Assembly: GCF_007567505.1 (NCBI RefSeq)
Contig: NZ_CP041783.1
Location: 4,278,001-4,342,000 of the forward strand
Origin: Shewanella donghaensis
Lineage (GTDB): Bacteria > Pseudomonadota > Gammaproteobacteria > Enterobacterales > Shewanellaceae
Reading direction: 5' to 3'
DNA length: 64,000 bases
The translations under genes were made by a program, and so were the position numbers. Positions 63,933-64,000 of the stretch are shown here, one piece after another. Every line of letters starts with the position of its first letter. The first letter of the stretch is position 1. The notes under the pieces were generated by a model. It searched no databases, was not told the origin of the DNA, and saw only the letters and a program-made list of their open reading frames with translations.

Positions 63933-64000
63933 ATGACAGCGACCCCAATGGTCACTAACGATGCCACCGCGCTTGGATTGTTAGCCGTTATCCTCGGTTT
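63933..64000 (+). CDS. 5' end of a membrane protein gene (partial)
   Basis: The gene begins at the ATG at 63933, with GGGAG eight bases upstream, and runs off the window. The 22 visible residues (MTATPMVTNDATALGLLAVI) are a short polar N-tail followed by a hydrophobic helix. The NDA-x-LGLLAVILG pattern is reminiscent of DUF819 membrane proteins, but this is too little to be sure. Confidence 0.6.
   Translation, partial: MTATPMVTNDATALGLLAVILG

Overview
The window is chromosomal backbone of a gammaproteobacterium, almost certainly a low-GC Shewanella. The support is gene order and protein content: lolB-ispE-prs, hemA-prfA-prmC-SirB2-SirB1, ubiF/miaB-phoH-ybeY-corC-lnt, leuS-lptE-holA-nadD-rsfS-rlmH-mrdA-rodA-mltB-rlpA-dacA-ybeD-lipB-lipA, holD-rimI, a small periplasmic multiheme cytochrome, and a Met-Leu-Gln tRNA array beside the ubiF/miaB region as in Escherichia coli. 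All assignments come from reading motifs and recalling families by eye; no database search was run.

Layout. 1-5.6 kb: small accessory genes on the minus strand (DUF2057, sulfotransferase, ppiC, DUF1330, ABM monooxygenase, triheme cytochrome, SRAP), one plus-strand DsbA-family gene, and a 58-bp tandem array touching the ppiC stop codon. 5.8-11.2 kb: a FadE-like acyl-CoA dehydrogenase, an outer-membrane barrel, two TM2 proteins and an exported amidohydrolase. 11.2-16.6 kb: a histidine kinase/response regulator pair facing a GT2 - ArnT-like - GtrA-like cassette, with a perfect 23-bp palindrome between them. 16.7-22.6 kb: two paralogous fusions of a DAACS-like membrane domain to a periplasmic solute-binding domain, either side of a BshA-like glycosyltransferase. 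22.8-28.9 kb: class 1A-type dihydroorotate dehydrogenase, SIMPL protein, YtcJ-like amidohydrolase, diguanylate cyclase, holD and rimI.

29-50 kb is housekeeping, nearly all on the minus strand: lipoate synthesis, cell elongation (PBP2, RodA, MltB, RlpA, PBP5-type carboxypeptidase), ribosome/NAD/replication genes, leuS, apolipoprotein N-acyltransferase and the miaB cluster. 51-54.3 kb: ubiF, pth, ychF on the plus strand. 54.4-55.5 kb: a seven-gene tRNA operon with a clear sigma-70 promoter and terminator. A gene-poor stretch precedes prs-ispE-lolB (minus), then hemA-prfA-prmC-sirB2-sirB1 (plus) and the start of a membrane protein gene cut by the window end.

The least ordinary parts are the fusion-transporter/BshA-like island, the two-component/glycosylation cassette, the 58-bp repeats after ppiC, and an acceptor-stem mismatch in the second tRNA-Leu. 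I see no CRISPR array, prophage, integrase or insertion sequence.
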